Origin: Candidatus Nanopelagicales bacterium
GTDB taxonomy: Bacteria > Actinomycetota > Actinomycetes > S36-B12 > GCA-2699445
Assembly (NCBI GenBank): GCA_037045355.1
Contig: JBAOHO010000008.1
Span: forward strand, 248,001 to 312,000
Reading direction: 5' to 3'
DNA length: 64,000 nucleotides
Part shown: positions 31,434-40,570 of the stretch, piece after piece
Layout: every line of letters starts with the position of its first letter
Position numbering within the stretch: the first letter of the stretch is position 1
Translations under genes and position numbers: made by a program
Notes under the pieces: generated by a model
What the model saw: only the letters and a program-made list of their open reading frames with translations
Told to the model about the DNA's origin: nothing
The model's database searches: none

Positions 31434-33560
31434 TCAGAACTCCTGGCGCGCTGCGAGACGCGCAAAATGGCCGTTGGTGCGCCGAAGTTCCTCGGGTGGG
31501 CCCGACTCGACGATGCGACCGTCGGACACGACCAACACCCGATCAGCGTTCTCGATCGTGGTGAGTCGGTGGGCGACCGCGATCCGGGTGATCGGCTTGG
31601 CGAGGAGCGCCTGCATGACCACCTCCTGTGTGATGTTGTCCAATGCGCTGGTCGCTTCGTCGAGCAGCAGAATGCGTGGCTTTCCGGCCAGTGCACGAGC
31701 GATCATGAGGCGCTGCCGCTGCCCGCCGGAGATGGCTCCACCACGCTCCCCGATGGGTGTATCTAGGCGATGGGGCAACTCGGCGACGTCGTCTGCGAGG
31801 CCGGCGTCCGCCAGGACCTGCCACAACTCGTCGTCGGTCAGTTGCAGTGGACCACACACGCACTCGCGCACGGTCACCCCGAAAGGGATCGAGGACTGCA
31901 GCACGGTGCCGATCTGTCGTCGAACGGCGGCGACGTCCACTTCGGCGAGATCCTTGTGGTCGTAACTGACGACGCCACTCCACGGCTCCTCGAATCCGAG
32001 GATGAGGCGCAGGATCGTGGACTTGCCGCTGCCCGAGGGGCCGACCACGGCGACGAACTCACCTGGCTCCACCGTCAAGGACAACTCCTCGAAGAGTGGG
32101 GGTCGGTCCCGGTCGTAGCCGAAGCTGACGTCCCGCAGTTCGATCGACCCCTCCAACGGCCCCGGTGGACGCCGCTCGCCGGGACGTTCGATGGGGCTGG
32201 TGGTGATCGGTGTCAGCCGCGAAAGGACGGGGCCGATCTCCCACAGGCGTACCAGGTTGGCTGTGATGAGCCCCATCGCCACCGTCAGCTGCACCACTGC
32301 GGCATACGCCGGCATGAAACGCGAGAGCGGCAGCGCCTCGCTGCCCACGACGACCACCGCGATGACCAACACGATGTTCACGAGCAGCGGACCGGCCGCC
32401 AGGATGGGTGCTGATGCGTCCGCTGAGCGCATCCGAGTCGACAGGGCTTCGATCGCCCGGCTCTGAAGCACCGACCACCGCGCCATCGCCCTGCTCTCCG
32501 CACCCGCCACTCGGATGGGGACCAAGGAGTCGGCCAGGGCGATAGTGCCGGCATCCACCTGGCTGCGGCTTTCGAGCAACTCCGCCACAGCGGCACGGGC
32601 CCGGATCTGGGCTCGCAGCGTGATGAGGACCACGATCGCCACGGCGACGGTGATGAGCAGCGCCAGCATCGGATTGATCAGCGCCAACAACACCAGATTG
32701 ACCAGTCCGAAGACTGAGGTGACGATCAGGGAGGGCACACCGTCGTCGACGAGGTTACGGGCCTGCTCGATCGACAACAGCCGGTTGAGCATGTCCCCAG
32801 TGGTGATCCGCCGGAAGAACGTGGCCGGCAGCCGCAGCGCGTGGGCCATGACTCCCGGTGACAGGGTCGCATCGGACACATCTCGCAGGTGAATTACCGT
32901 CATGTTGCGGGCGAGGAAGACAACGGCCGCCCCGATGCTTCCCAGAGTGAACGCCAGCAGGATCGCGATCACCAGTTCGCGTTCCCCCTGCGGAAGCGCG
33001 TACGAGAACAGCGCGCCGGTGGCCAGTGGGAGCAGCAGTGCGGCGGCACCCCCGAGAGCCGACAGGACCAGTAACTCCCACAGCCGCACTCGCTGGCGCG
33101 CCAACGACCACCAGACCAGTGCGCGCCACGAACGATCGTCCGGCAGATCCCCGGTGATGGTCACGCCCTCGGGCGGCAGTGCCGAACCGCGCCGCAGGCG
33201 GCGGAATCTCCGTGTCTCCGGGGTCACGATCGTCGTGCCGTTGTGTCCGGGCAGCACGGCGACGGCATCCGATCCGCTGCCCGCCACCACCGGCCCCGAC
33301 AGTTCCCGCCACCATTCCTCCCCCGCAGGTACGGGGTAGGTCATGAGGTCGGAGGCGGCGGCGATCGCGTCGCCGGGGGAGAGGTTCTGCTCGACCTCGG
33401 CATGAGGGCGACGCACTTCCACCCCGATCGACGCCCCCGCAACCGAGTAGGCGTCGGTGAGCGGATCCGCGAAGTGGCGCCCCGCGGTCGCGATCCGCGC
33501 CGGCGTGGCCGCGGCGGAAATCACCTCGATGGTCTGCTGATTGGGGTCCCGCTCAGCCAT
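31434..33560 (-). CDS. ABC exporter half with permease and ATPase (NHLM ABC2-like)
   Basis: 708 residues. An N-terminal region of about 190 residues has no peptidase motif (it contains SPGDAIAAASDLMTYPV). A six-helix ABC exporter membrane domain (about 195-445) and an ATPase domain follow, with Walker A GPSGSGKST, signature ISGGQRQRLMIA and Walker B ILLLDEATSAL. The long soluble N-terminus and pairing with a second exporter and an HlyD-like protein resemble NHLM peptide-bacteriocin export systems (ABC2). Neither substrate nor precursor peptide was found. Its start overlaps the upstream ABC gene end by eight bases. Confidence 0.85.
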   Translation of the reverse strand: MAERDPNQQTIEVISAAATPARIATAGRHFADPLTDAYSVAGASIGVEVRRPHAEVEQNLSPGDAIAAASDLMTYPVPAGEEWWRELSGPVVAGSGSDAVAVLPGHNGTTIVTPETRRFRRLRRGSALPPEGVTITGDLPDDRSWRALVWWSLARQRVRLWELLVLSALGGAAALLLPLATGALFSYALPQGERELVIAILLAFTLGSIGAAVVFLARNMTVIHLRDVSDATLSPGVMAHALRLPATFFRRITTGDMLNRLLSIEQARNLVDDGVPSLIVTSVFGLVNLVLLALINPMLALLITVAVAIVVLITLRAQIRARAAVAELLESRSQVDAGTIALADSLVPIRVAGAESRAMARWSVLQSRAIEALSTRMRSADASAPILAAGPLLVNIVLVIAVVVVGSEALPLSRFMPAYAAVVQLTVAMGLITANLVRLWEIGPVLSRLTPITTSPIERPGERRPPGPLEGSIELRDVSFGYDRDRPPLFEELSLTVEPGEFVAVVGPSGSGKSTILRLILGFEEPWSGVVSYDHKDLAEVDVAAVRRQIGTVLQSSIPFGVTVRECVCGPLQLTDDELWQVLADAGLADDVAELPHRLDTPIGERGGAISGGQRQRLMIARALAGKPRILLLDEATSALDNITQEVVMQALLAKPITRIAVAHRLTTIENADRVLVVSDGRIVESGPPEELRRTNGHFARLAARQEF

Positions 33561-35440
33561 GGATCAACTCCGCGAACTGGCCGCGGCGCTTGATGTCGTC
33601 GTACTGGCCCCGTTGCACGACGCGACCGTCCTCGATCACCAGGATCTGGTCAGCGTCACGCACGGTGCTCAACCGGTGAGCCACCACCAGGCAGGTACAG
33701 CCACGGCGCCGCAGGTTCGCCTCCACTTCGGCTTCCACGACGGGATCCAGTGCGCTGGTGGCCTCGTCGAGGATCAGGATCGTGGGGTCCGTGACCAACG
33801 CCCGCGCGATCGCCAGGCGTTGCATCTCGCCGCCACTGAAACCGCTGTCGCGCCCTGTGACGACCGCGTGGTACCCGCCGGCCCGAGAGGACGGCGGACT
33901 CGATGCAGGCGTCCTGAGTGGCCGTGCGCACCTGCTCGTCGCTCACTGAGTCGTCCCACATGGTGAGGTTCTCGCGGATCGTCCCAGGGAACAGCGTCGA
34001 CTCCTGAGGGACGTAGGCGATCTCCGCTGTTCGGGCAGCGCGTGGCACCAGCAGGCGGGGGGTGCCGTCGAGCAGGACCTCACCGCGCCAGGGACGCAAC
34101 TCACCGATCACCAGGCGGGCAATCGTGGTCTTGCCGCTGCCGCTGCTGCCCACCAGCGCCAACCGGGTACCGGCGGGGACAGACAGATCGAGGGAGTCGA
34201 TGAGGGGTACGCCCGCGCGGTCGTAGCCGAACGAGATGTCCCGCAGTTCGATCCCACCGCGTAGGGTCTGGGGTGCCGGGCGGTCATCGATCTCGATCAC
34301 CTCGGGGTCCAGGGGGACACTCAGCAAGGTGTCGGTCTGGTCAGCGGCGCTGACGACGAACTGGAACAGAACCCCGAACCACACCAACTGCGCCAGTGCG
34401 TCCAGGAGCAGGACAGCGAAGGCCTGGGCAGCGACCACTGTCCCGAGCGAGGTGTCGCCGTTCATCACCAGCAGACAGCCGACCGCGAGTACCGCACCGA
34501 GCCCCAGGGCGGTTGCGGTGGCGGGGATGAGCACAATCCACTGGTTGACGACACCCAACCTGCTCAACGCCCGCGCCGTGCGGCGCCGCGCGGCTGCCCA
34601 CCGGGAGAAGGCGAACTGCTCCCATGACGCCGCCTTGATCGATTCGATCGAACCCACCACTTCGGCGGTGATGCTCGACAGGCGCACCAACTCGTCGTCT
34701 GCCAAGGTCTGCACACTGCGACGTCTGCGCAGGACCACCAGGGACAGTAGGACCGATGCGGCCGCGACTGTGGTGGCTGCCAGGCCCACGCGCAGGTTCA
34801 GCACCAGCAACGCCAGCGAGAACACCACGGCGTTCAAGACGTTCACACCGGCGAGAGGCAAGAGCAGGCCACCTTGGTAGGACAGTCGCTGCCGCAGGTT
34901 CAGTCGGGCGATCAAGTCACCGGCGCCGAACCGGGCCACCTCGGGGGGTGGCATGTTCAATGTGTGCCACATGAAGCCGACTTGTCCGGTGCGACTGAGA
35001 TGAAGCACGAACAACCGCAGGACGGCGTATTGCAGGGCGATGATGGTCCCGCTGACCAGCGCCGACCCGATAAGCCCGATGAGCACCGGAGCCACCCAGA
35101 GCTCATCACCTGCCACCAGGTAGCGATCGACGAAGAGGCGCAACAGGAGGGGGACCGCCAGGGTCGGGACCAGTCCTGCGAGGGCAGCCACGAACAAGAA
35201 GATCATCGTATTGCGGCCACGCCCGAGCAGGTGAAGGATCCCGCGCCACGGTCCGCGGGCAGCCAGGAAGCTTCCGGTGGGACGGCCGTTCTCGGCGACG
35301 CCGTAAGTCGCCAGGGTCACCGCGCGCTTTTGGTCGGCGCTCAGGCCGTCGAGTCCTGCTTCGGTCGCGGCGACATCCGCCTCGGCGACGGGGCGACCCA
35401 GCCGGTTGAGGGTAACCGTGACGTCGGCGGCGGTACTCAC
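33553..35440 (-). pseudogene. ABC exporter half (NHLM ABC1-like without peptidase), single frameshift
   Basis: The first 520 residues or so (GTG 35440, overlapping the HlyD-like stop as GTGA) contain an about 75-residue N-terminus with no C39 peptidase Cys/His motifs. The exporter membrane domain and the ATPase Walker A GSSGSGKTT follow. At about 33881-33890 the frame breaks. The continuation, with SGGEMQRLAIARAL, Walker B ILILDEATSALDP and VVAHRLSTV, is in another frame ending at 33553. One missing base in TCTCGGGCC would restore AGGYHAVVTGRDSGFSGGE. It is either a recent inactivation or a sequence error; everything else is intact. Confidence 0.82.
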
Positions 35441-36219
35441 GGCACGATCCGCTCGATCACGGCCGGTTCGTCGATCACCACGGTCACGTCTGCCAGCAGC
35501 CCGGCATTCACCGGCTTGTCTGGACCGTCTCCCACAGTCCACAGGTAGCCGCTGGGGGTGTCGGCGATGGTCAGCTGCACCGTGACCTCTCCGACTGGTC
35601 CCTGGGCCAGGAAGTAGTCGGTCAGAGCGACGTTGTCCCCCAACAGGGTCAGCAGCCGACCCCGATTGGCCGGGGCGGGTGATGTGGCGATGACCTTGCC
35701 CTCGATGTATCCGTACTGTGCGCGCGGCACGTTCGAGGGTGACACCAGAGCGCGCATGCCGGTCTCGACGAGTTCTTGGGTGGCCGACGGGAGAAAGCCC
35801 TTCGCCTGCTGTGCACCCCCTTCGGGGTCCATGGTCAGCAGCGGTTCCCCGCCCTCGGTGGATCGACCCGGTCGCGCGAGGACATCGATGACGAGGCCGT
35901 CCTGCGGAGAACTGACCGGGTCTGTGCCCTCGGCGGTGCGAACCGTCACCAGGGTCTGCCCGGTCTGCACCTCGTCGCCGGGTGCCACCAGGACCCGGTC
36001 GACGATGCCGATGACGCTCGTGCCCAGCTCCGCGTAGCCGCCTTCGGGCAGGATGATGCCGCGCCCCGTGACGGTCTCGGGCGCCCGCCCGAACAACGCC
36101 CACAGCACCGCGGCGCCGACGAGCAGGCAGACGCCGACGAGTGCTATCACGAGCCGGTGAGGAGTCAGCGAACTGCGGTTGGCGATCTCCTGGGTCGGAT
36201 CTGCCGGGGCGGTCGCCAT
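35437..36219 (-). CDS. HlyD-family secretion adaptor
   Basis: 260 residues with one N-terminal membrane helix (about 25-45, VIALVGVCLLVGAAVLWALFG), then a biotinyl-lipoyl-like hairpin region (GIVDRVLVAPGDEVQTGQTLVTVRT) and a beta domain. This is a membrane-fusion/adaptor protein of the kind paired with NHLM-type ABC exporters. It is the first gene of the cassette, with starts and stops of all three genes overlapping. The ATG 36219 has AGGA close by and a TACCAT box eight bases upstream. It diverges from the beta-lactamase-fold gene. Confidence 0.82.
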   Translation of the reverse strand: MATAPADPTQEIANRSSLTPHRLVIALVGVCLLVGAAVLWALFGRAPETVTGRGIILPEGGYAELGTSVIGIVDRVLVAPGDEVQTGQTLVTVRTAEGTDPVSSPQDGLVIDVLARPGRSTEGGEPLLTMDPEGGAQQAKGFLPSATQELVETGMRALVSPSNVPRAQYGYIEGKVIATSPAPANRGRLLTLLGDNVALTDYFLAQGPVGEVTVQLTIADTPSGYLWTVGDGPDKPVNAGLLADVTVVIDEPAVIERIVP

Positions 36220-36296
36220 GATTCCTGATGGTAGGCGCAACGGCAGTAGCGCTCACGGTGATTGGTCGCTCCCAGACACGCTGGCAGACTGACGCC

Positions 36297-37085
36297 GTGG
36301 AGTCGTCGATCGACCGGGAGCACCTCACCCGCGAACTACTGTCCGGTTTCGCTGGGGCTCCGGGACGTTCGGTCCACCTGCGAGTCCGGACACCCACTGA
36401 GACCGCCGAGTTCGGTGTCCATGCAGATGTACCGCGACCCGCAGCGAGTCTGCTCAAGTTGCCGCTGGCGATGGCCGCCGAGTCCGCCGGGCTCGCGGAA
36501 CCCGGGCGGCGGATCCCGGTCGGGCGTATCGGTGTAGGCGACAGTGCGCTGCTGAACATCCTCACCGCGGACACGGCGTTCACAGTCACCGAGTTGATCG
36601 GCATCACGATCGGACTGAGCGATAACGACTGCGCGCGCTGGCTTCTGGGCGAGGTGGGCATCGCCGCGGTTCGCGATGCCGTCGCTGCGGCGGGCTGTGA
36701 CGCCACAACTGTGGCGACCGAGTCCGGGCGCATCCCACTGGTGGGGATGACCACGGCGCGCGACAGCGTCAGGCTCATCGAGCGGGCCACCGACACCGGC
36801 AGGTACCCCGTCACCGCGCATGCGCTGCGTCACAACATCCACGCCTCAAGAGTGCCGCTCGGAGTCGAGGAGCAGGACATCACGATCGCCCACAAGGGTG
36901 GGACATTGACCGGCGTCGCCCATGATGCCGCGGTCCTCGACTGCGATCGGGGGCAAGTGATCGTGGCTTTCCTCAGCGACGCCCAGCACGACACCCTGGT
37001 CACGGGCTACGAGATGGGCTTGTGCACCCGCGGAGTTCTGCAGACCTGGGGCCTGTCGGTGCGGCGCACCAGTGGACTGACATGA
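36297..37085 (+). CDS. Class A beta-lactamase-fold serine hydrolase
   Basis: 262 residues. All three active-site motifs of the serine beta-lactamase/DD-peptidase fold are visible: SxxK in AASLLKLPLAMA, SDN in GLSDNDCARWLL and KGG (for KTG) in AHKGGTLTGV. There is no clear signal peptide, which argues against a secreted resistance enzyme and for a cytosolic esterase or amidase, unless the start is further upstream. GTG 36297 lies six bases after CAGACT. It overlaps the methyltransferase gene by four bases. Confidence 0.82.
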   Translation: MESSIDREHLTRELLSGFAGAPGRSVHLRVRTPTETAEFGVHADVPRPAASLLKLPLAMAAESAGLAEPGRRIPVGRIGVGDSALLNILTADTAFTVTELIGITIGLSDNDCARWLLGEVGIAAVRDAVAAAGCDATTVATESGRIPLVGMTTARDSVRLIERATDTGRYPVTAHALRHNIHASRVPLGVEEQDITIAHKGGTLTGVAHDAAVLDCDRGQVIVAFLSDAQHDTLVTGYEMGLCTRGVLQTWGLSVRRTSGLT

Positions 37086-37969
37086 CCGACCCTGTCACGC
37101 CGTCGGGCCCGGGTCGGTCACATGTTCCGCCGGGCCACCCTTACTCTCCGATTCCATCGACGGCCGATGTGGAACGCGCATTGACCGTCGCGGAGTCGAC
37201 ACCATCTCATCTGGTCGGGCTCGATCTCCGGGAACAGCAGCAGATGGAGTTCCTGACCTCACTCCAGTCGTTGTACCAAGACCTGGACCTCCCGTTCGCC
37301 CCAGGCGAGGGCCGGTTCTTCCTGGACAACACCTGGTTCACGTATGGGGATGCTGTGGGTTACGCACTCATGCTGCGACACGACCCACCGAGCCGGGTGA
37401 TCGAGGTCGGCTCGGGATTCAGTTCGGCGCTGGCCCTCGATGTGGCCGAGCGGTTCCTCGAGCCCCAACCTCGTTTCACATTCATCGATCCGGACCCAAG
37501 TCGGTTGGCGGACCTGGCCCGACCGGCGGACCTCACCGATCGCGTGGTCATCGACGAGGTGCAGAACGTTCCGGTGGCCCGGTTCGCCGAGTTGAACTCC
37601 GGCGACATCCTGTTCATCGACAGCAGTCACGTTCTGAAAGCCGGATCAGATGTCCAGTTCCTGTTCGATCAGGTGTTCCCGGTTCTGGCTGCGGGCGTGC
37701 GTGTCCATATCCATGACGTCTTCTACCCGTTCGAGTACCCCAGCAGTTGGCTCAGATCCGGAACCGCCCTGAACGAGGCCTACGCCGTGCGTGCGTTGCT
37801 GCTCGGCGGCAGTCGGTTCCAGGTACTGCTGTTCAACTCCTATCTCGTGCGGTTCCACCGCGAGTGGTTCGAGCGCCACATGCCCCTGTTCCTAGGTGGC
37901 GATTACCCCACGGGCGGCATCTGGCTGCGGGTGCAGGAACCCGGCAGCGGGCCCGCGCACACCGGCTAG
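37082..37969 (+). CDS. Class I SAM-dependent methyltransferase (Methyltransf_24-like)
   Basis: 295 residues with motif I VIEVGSGFSSALALDVAE, acidic motif II FTFIDPDPSR, GDILFIDSSHVLKAGSDV and VHIHDVFYPFEYP. These suit the family related to small-molecule or glycan methyltransferases; the acceptor is unknown. It overlaps the upstream hydrolase (ATGA). Its stop codon TAG is part of the TAGGTT box that probably drives the next gene. Confidence 0.82.
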   Translation: MTDPVTPSGPGRSHVPPGHPYSPIPSTADVERALTVAESTPSHLVGLDLREQQQMEFLTSLQSLYQDLDLPFAPGEGRFFLDNTWFTYGDAVGYALMLRHDPPSRVIEVGSGFSSALALDVAERFLEPQPRFTFIDPDPSRLADLARPADLTDRVVIDEVQNVPVARFAELNSGDILFIDSSHVLKAGSDVQFLFDQVFPVLAAGVRVHIHDVFYPFEYPSSWLRSGTALNEAYAVRALLLGGSRFQVLLFNSYLVRFHREWFERHMPLFLGGDYPTGGIWLRVQEPGSGPAHTG

Positions 37970-37972
37970 GTT
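37967..37972 (+). promoter_or_regulatory. Leaderless -10 box (TAGGTT) of the SanA-like gene
   Basis: TAGGTT overlaps the preceding stop codon and ends seven bases before the GTG at 37980. Confidence 0.5.
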
Positions 37973-37979
37973 CTTGCCT

Positions 37980-38568
37980 GTGCGATTCGTCAGATGGGCC
38001 GCTGCCTCAGCGGCGGCCGCAGTGGCCGCAGTGATCGGCATCAACCTGTACGTGCTGTGGTCGGCCCGAAGCCGGACCATCACGGATCTGGACGACTTGC
38101 CCCATCGCGCCGTGGGGGTGCTGCCGGGGTGCAGTGAGTGGAACGTCACGGGGGTGCGCAATCCCCATTTCGTCGTCCGGACCCAGGCGGCATCGGACGT
38201 GTTCGGCGGCCCACAAGGTGGACCGGATGATTCTGTCTGGAGGTGCTCCGGAGGTCGCGGAGATGCGGGCGGAGTTGGAGCGGCGCGGGCATTCCCCTGA
38301 TGTGTTGATCGACGACGTCCAGGGGTTGAACACGGAGGCATCCGTGCGTAACGCCTTGCCCTACGGCCCCTTCACGCTGGTGGGGGAGGAGTACCACATG
38401 CCGCGGGCTTTGCTGCTGGCGCGGCGCAACGGGGCCGATGCCATCGCGTTCGTGGTGCGGTACCAGACCTCGCACTTGCGCGTGCTACGTCGTTGTCTGA
38501 AGTACCGCAGGATTCCCGCGCGGGAGCGGGATTGGATCGCACGGGTGAAGGACTTCGTCACCGGGTAG
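37980..38568 (+). pseudogene. SanA/YdcF-like DUF218 membrane protein, single frameshift
   Basis: The first frame gives an N-terminal membrane helix (VRFVRWAAASAAAAVAAVIGINLY) and the start of the DUF218 domain (RAVGVLPGCSEWNV) up to about 38205. The domain continues in another frame: KVDRMILSGGAPEVAEMRAELERRGH, DDVQGLNTEASVRNA and EEYHMPRALLLARR, ending at 38568. Together they make a normal SanA-type protein of about 196 residues (envelope barrier function in enterobacteria). A one-base indel in TTCGGCGGCCCAC explains the break. It could be a lesion or an error. Confidence 0.8.
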
Positions 38569-38625
38569 TCGACCGGTGTCTTGGGTCCCACTGGTCACCG
38601 AGGCAGGAGGCGCGACGATCAAGGG

Positions 38626-38925
38626 TCAGTCCGCGCGGATCTCCGTGCGGCGCACGGTCAGAGTCGTGAATCCCGCCGTCACCCGCACTTCGGTGATGCT
38701 GGTCATGATGCGTTCACGAAGTTCATTCGGCGCGGTGCGACAGCCGCAGGAACTGGCGATGCGCCAGCGCAGATCCTGGTACTCGGAGTACTGCTCCAAG
38801 CACGGTGGGCAGGTCTCCAAGTGATGCTGCAGTTGCGCGAAGAGTTCGGGGCTCATCTCGGCATCGATGAACTCGTCGAGATGCTGCAGCGTCTCCAGGC
38901 AATCGGGGTCGTCTTCGCAGGCCAT
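38626..38925 (-). CDS. rsrA: RsrA-type zinc anti-sigma factor (thiol redox switch)
   Basis: 99 residues. Cys9, His35, Cys39 and Cys42 correspond, with a constant offset of two, to the zinc ligands and trigger cysteines of RsrA (Cys11, His37, Cys41, Cys44). Cys60 and Cys62 match a further cysteine pair. In the reduced, zinc-bound state it binds SigR; disulfide stress releases the sigma factor. It directly follows sigR, the ATG overlapping the sigR stop. It pairs functionally with the mycothiol pathway (mshA). Confidence 0.92.
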   Translation of the reverse strand: MACEDDPDCLETLQHLDEFIDAEMSPELFAQLQHHLETCPPCLEQYSEYQDLRWRIASSCGCRTAPNELRERIMTSITEVRVTAGFTTLTVRRTEIRAD

Positions 38926-39524
38926 CAGTCCACCTCCGTCCCGCTGGGTACCAGACCCTGTTCGCGTGCGTAGTCACCGAGCATTTCGCGCAGGAGCTTG
39001 CGGCCCCGGTGCAGCCGGGACATGACGGTTCCGACCGGAGTGCCCATCTTCTCGGCGATCTCCTTGTAGCTCAGGCCGTCGACATCGGCGTACAAGACCG
39101 CCGTGCGGAAGTCATCGGGAAGAGCGCGCACCGCTTCGGCGATCGTGGGGTCGGGAAGACGCAGCATGGCCTCCACATCCGCCGGGCGCAGGCCCTCGGT
39201 CGGTTGCACGCCCGCCTGCACCATCTGCCAGTCCTCCAAGTCGCCACTGGCTTGCGTGGGTTGGCGCTGTTTCTTGCGGTAACTGTTGATGTAGGTGTTG
39301 GTCAGGATGCGCCACAACCAGGCCTTGATGTTGGTGCCGTCCTTGTATTGATGGAACGCGGAGTAGGCCTTGACGAACGTCTCCTGCAGGAGGTCCTCCG
39401 CATCCGCTGGGTTGCGGGTCATTCGCAGGGCGCCGCCGTACAACTGGTCGAGATAGGGCAGGGCGTCGCGCTCGAAGCGAGCCTTGCGTTCGGCCTCGGA
39501 TTCCTGGGCGGGCTGGGTGTCCAT
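38925..39524 (-). CDS. sigR: SigR/SigH-type ECF sigma factor
   Basis: 199-residue group 4 sigma factor: region 2 (DALPYLDQLYGGALRMTRNPADAEDLLQETFVKAY, IKAWLWRILTNTYINSYRK) and region 4 (YADVDGLSYKEIAEKMGTPVGTVMSRLHRGRKLLREML). It directs the thiol-oxidative stress regulon and is held by RsrA. ATG 39524 matches the usual start. The frame stays open upstream, so a longer isoform such as the sigma-R-prime known in Streptomyces is possible, for example from ATG 39632. A SigR-type promoter lies 260 bases upstream. Confidence 0.93.
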   Translation of the reverse strand: MDTQPAQESEAERKARFERDALPYLDQLYGGALRMTRNPADAEDLLQETFVKAYSAFHQYKDGTNIKAWLWRILTNTYINSYRKKQRQPTQASGDLEDWQMVQAGVQPTEGLRPADVEAMLRLPDPTIAEAVRALPDDFRTAVLYADVDGLSYKEIAEKMGTPVGTVMSRLHRGRKLLREMLGDYAREQGLVPSGTEVD

Positions 39525-39710
39525 CACGGCAAAGCCTACGGGGTGATCGGTTCGGATCGCCGGGCCGGGGAATGGCACCAGGTGCGGAGAGCGCACATAT
39601 TCCTTGGGAACCGGCGCGTCCGTTCCCGCCATCAGTGTCGTCGCCATTGCCACTGAAATGCTCCTCGTCGCCATAGGGCTTCGCGCCGCTGGGCATCGGT
39701 TGATGCCCAG

Positions 39711-39768
39711 TTCTGCAACGTTCCTCGACGTCTTCGACGTTCTGCAACGTTCCTCGACGTCTTCGACG
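39711..39768. repeat. 29-bp perfect tandem repeat in the sigR leader
   Basis: Two identical 29-base copies starting TTCTGCAACGTTCCTCGACG, followed by a partial third (TCTTCGAC). The unit is not a multiple of three, so this part of the long upstream reading frame is probably not coding. Confidence 0.9.
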
Positions 39769-39785
39769 TCTTCGACAAGGGCCAC

Positions 39786-39812
39786 AACGTCATCGTTGGT
39801 CGCGGGCATTCC
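39786..39812 (-). promoter_or_regulatory. Candidate SigR autoregulatory promoter (GGAAT-N19-GTT)
   Basis: On the minus strand GGGAAT (39813-39808) and GTT (39788-39786) are separated by 19 bases. The established SigR/SigH consensus is GGAAT-N18/19-GTT. It points toward sigR, whose autoregulation is known in Streptomyces and mycobacteria. Confidence 0.6.
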
Positions 39813-39836
39813 CTGGGTTCAGTGGGTCTGCCTGTC

Positions 39837-40538
39837 TCACAGCAGCATTCCGCGCCCGCCGGAGCGGTTCAGCAGTACCCGGCGTGCAGTCTCGAACAAC
39901 ACGAGCCCGACTTCGTCACGTGTGACCGTCGCCTTCTTCGGGATGGCGAAAGAGTGGTCTGCCCACGGGGCCGAGACGACCAGAGCGGCCGCATTGTGTT
40001 CCGCGAGCTCGTCGGCGATCTCCAGTGGCGTGCCGAAGGTGTCGCGATCGCCCTGAACGACGGTCACGGGACAGTGGTGGCTGGCGGCGACCAGCTCATC
40101 GATGCGGGTGGGGCTGGGACGCCCGGGTCGATGCAGGGGAAACGCGAGACACAAGACGGCGTCCGCGCCCAAGGCGCCCGCTGTCCGACAGGCGATGCGT
40201 GCGCCCGTGCTGCGACCGCCGATGACGAGGCGGCGCAGGGCATCTCCGGAGCGCTTGATGTCGGTGACGACTTCGCGGAAAGCCGCATCTGCCTGGTCGG
40301 CGGAGGGGCCGACCTTCTTGCCGGACACGCGCCATGGTTGTTCGACCAGGAACACGTCGACTCCGATGCGCGGCAGATCGTGGGCCAGTCGCTGCAGATC
40401 CCATGCGTCGATGCCGCCGCCGGCCCCGTGCCCGAGTGCCAGCGTGGCCCGCGGGACCCCCCGGCGCACGGCAAACTGGTGCGTACGGGCCAGCCCCACG
40501 GTTGTCTCGATGTCCTCGATGCGGTCGGCGGTGGGCAT
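39837..40538 (-). CDS. Alpha/beta hydrolase of the KANL3/Tex30-like family
   Basis: 233 residues: oxyanion-loop GHGAGGGIDAWD, nucleophile elbow GGRSTGAR (Ser in GxSxG), VVQGDRDTFGTP with the acid, and DHSF with the catalytic His. These match the dienelactone-hydrolase-like KANL3/Tex30 group. The substrate is unknown. ATG 40538 is preceded by GGAG. It starts about 30 bases downstream of the SDR gene stop on the same strand. Confidence 0.8.
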   Translation of the reverse strand: MPTADRIEDIETTVGLARTHQFAVRRGVPRATLALGHGAGGGIDAWDLQRLAHDLPRIGVDVFLVEQPWRVSGKKVGPSADQADAAFREVVTDIKRSGDALRRLVIGGRSTGARIACRTAGALGADAVLCLAFPLHRPGRPSPTRIDELVAASHHCPVTVVQGDRDTFGTPLEIADELAEHNAAALVVSAPWADHSFAIPKKATVTRDEVGLVLFETARRVLLNRSGGRGMLL

Positions 40539-40570
40539 GTCTCCATAGTTGCCCCCTGGACCGCGGTCCG

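Noticed and set aside
33656..36814. Very long minus-strand open frame (over 1,000 codons) across the HlyD and beta-lactamase-fold genes
   Set aside because: Only the part from 35440 down is the ABC exporter. The upstream half is antisense or out of frame to two well-supported genes and has no domain signal.
36297..37085. Antibiotic-resistance beta-lactamase
   Set aside because: Active-site motifs are present but there is no signal peptide and similarity to true resistance enzymes cannot be shown here; only the fold is claimed.
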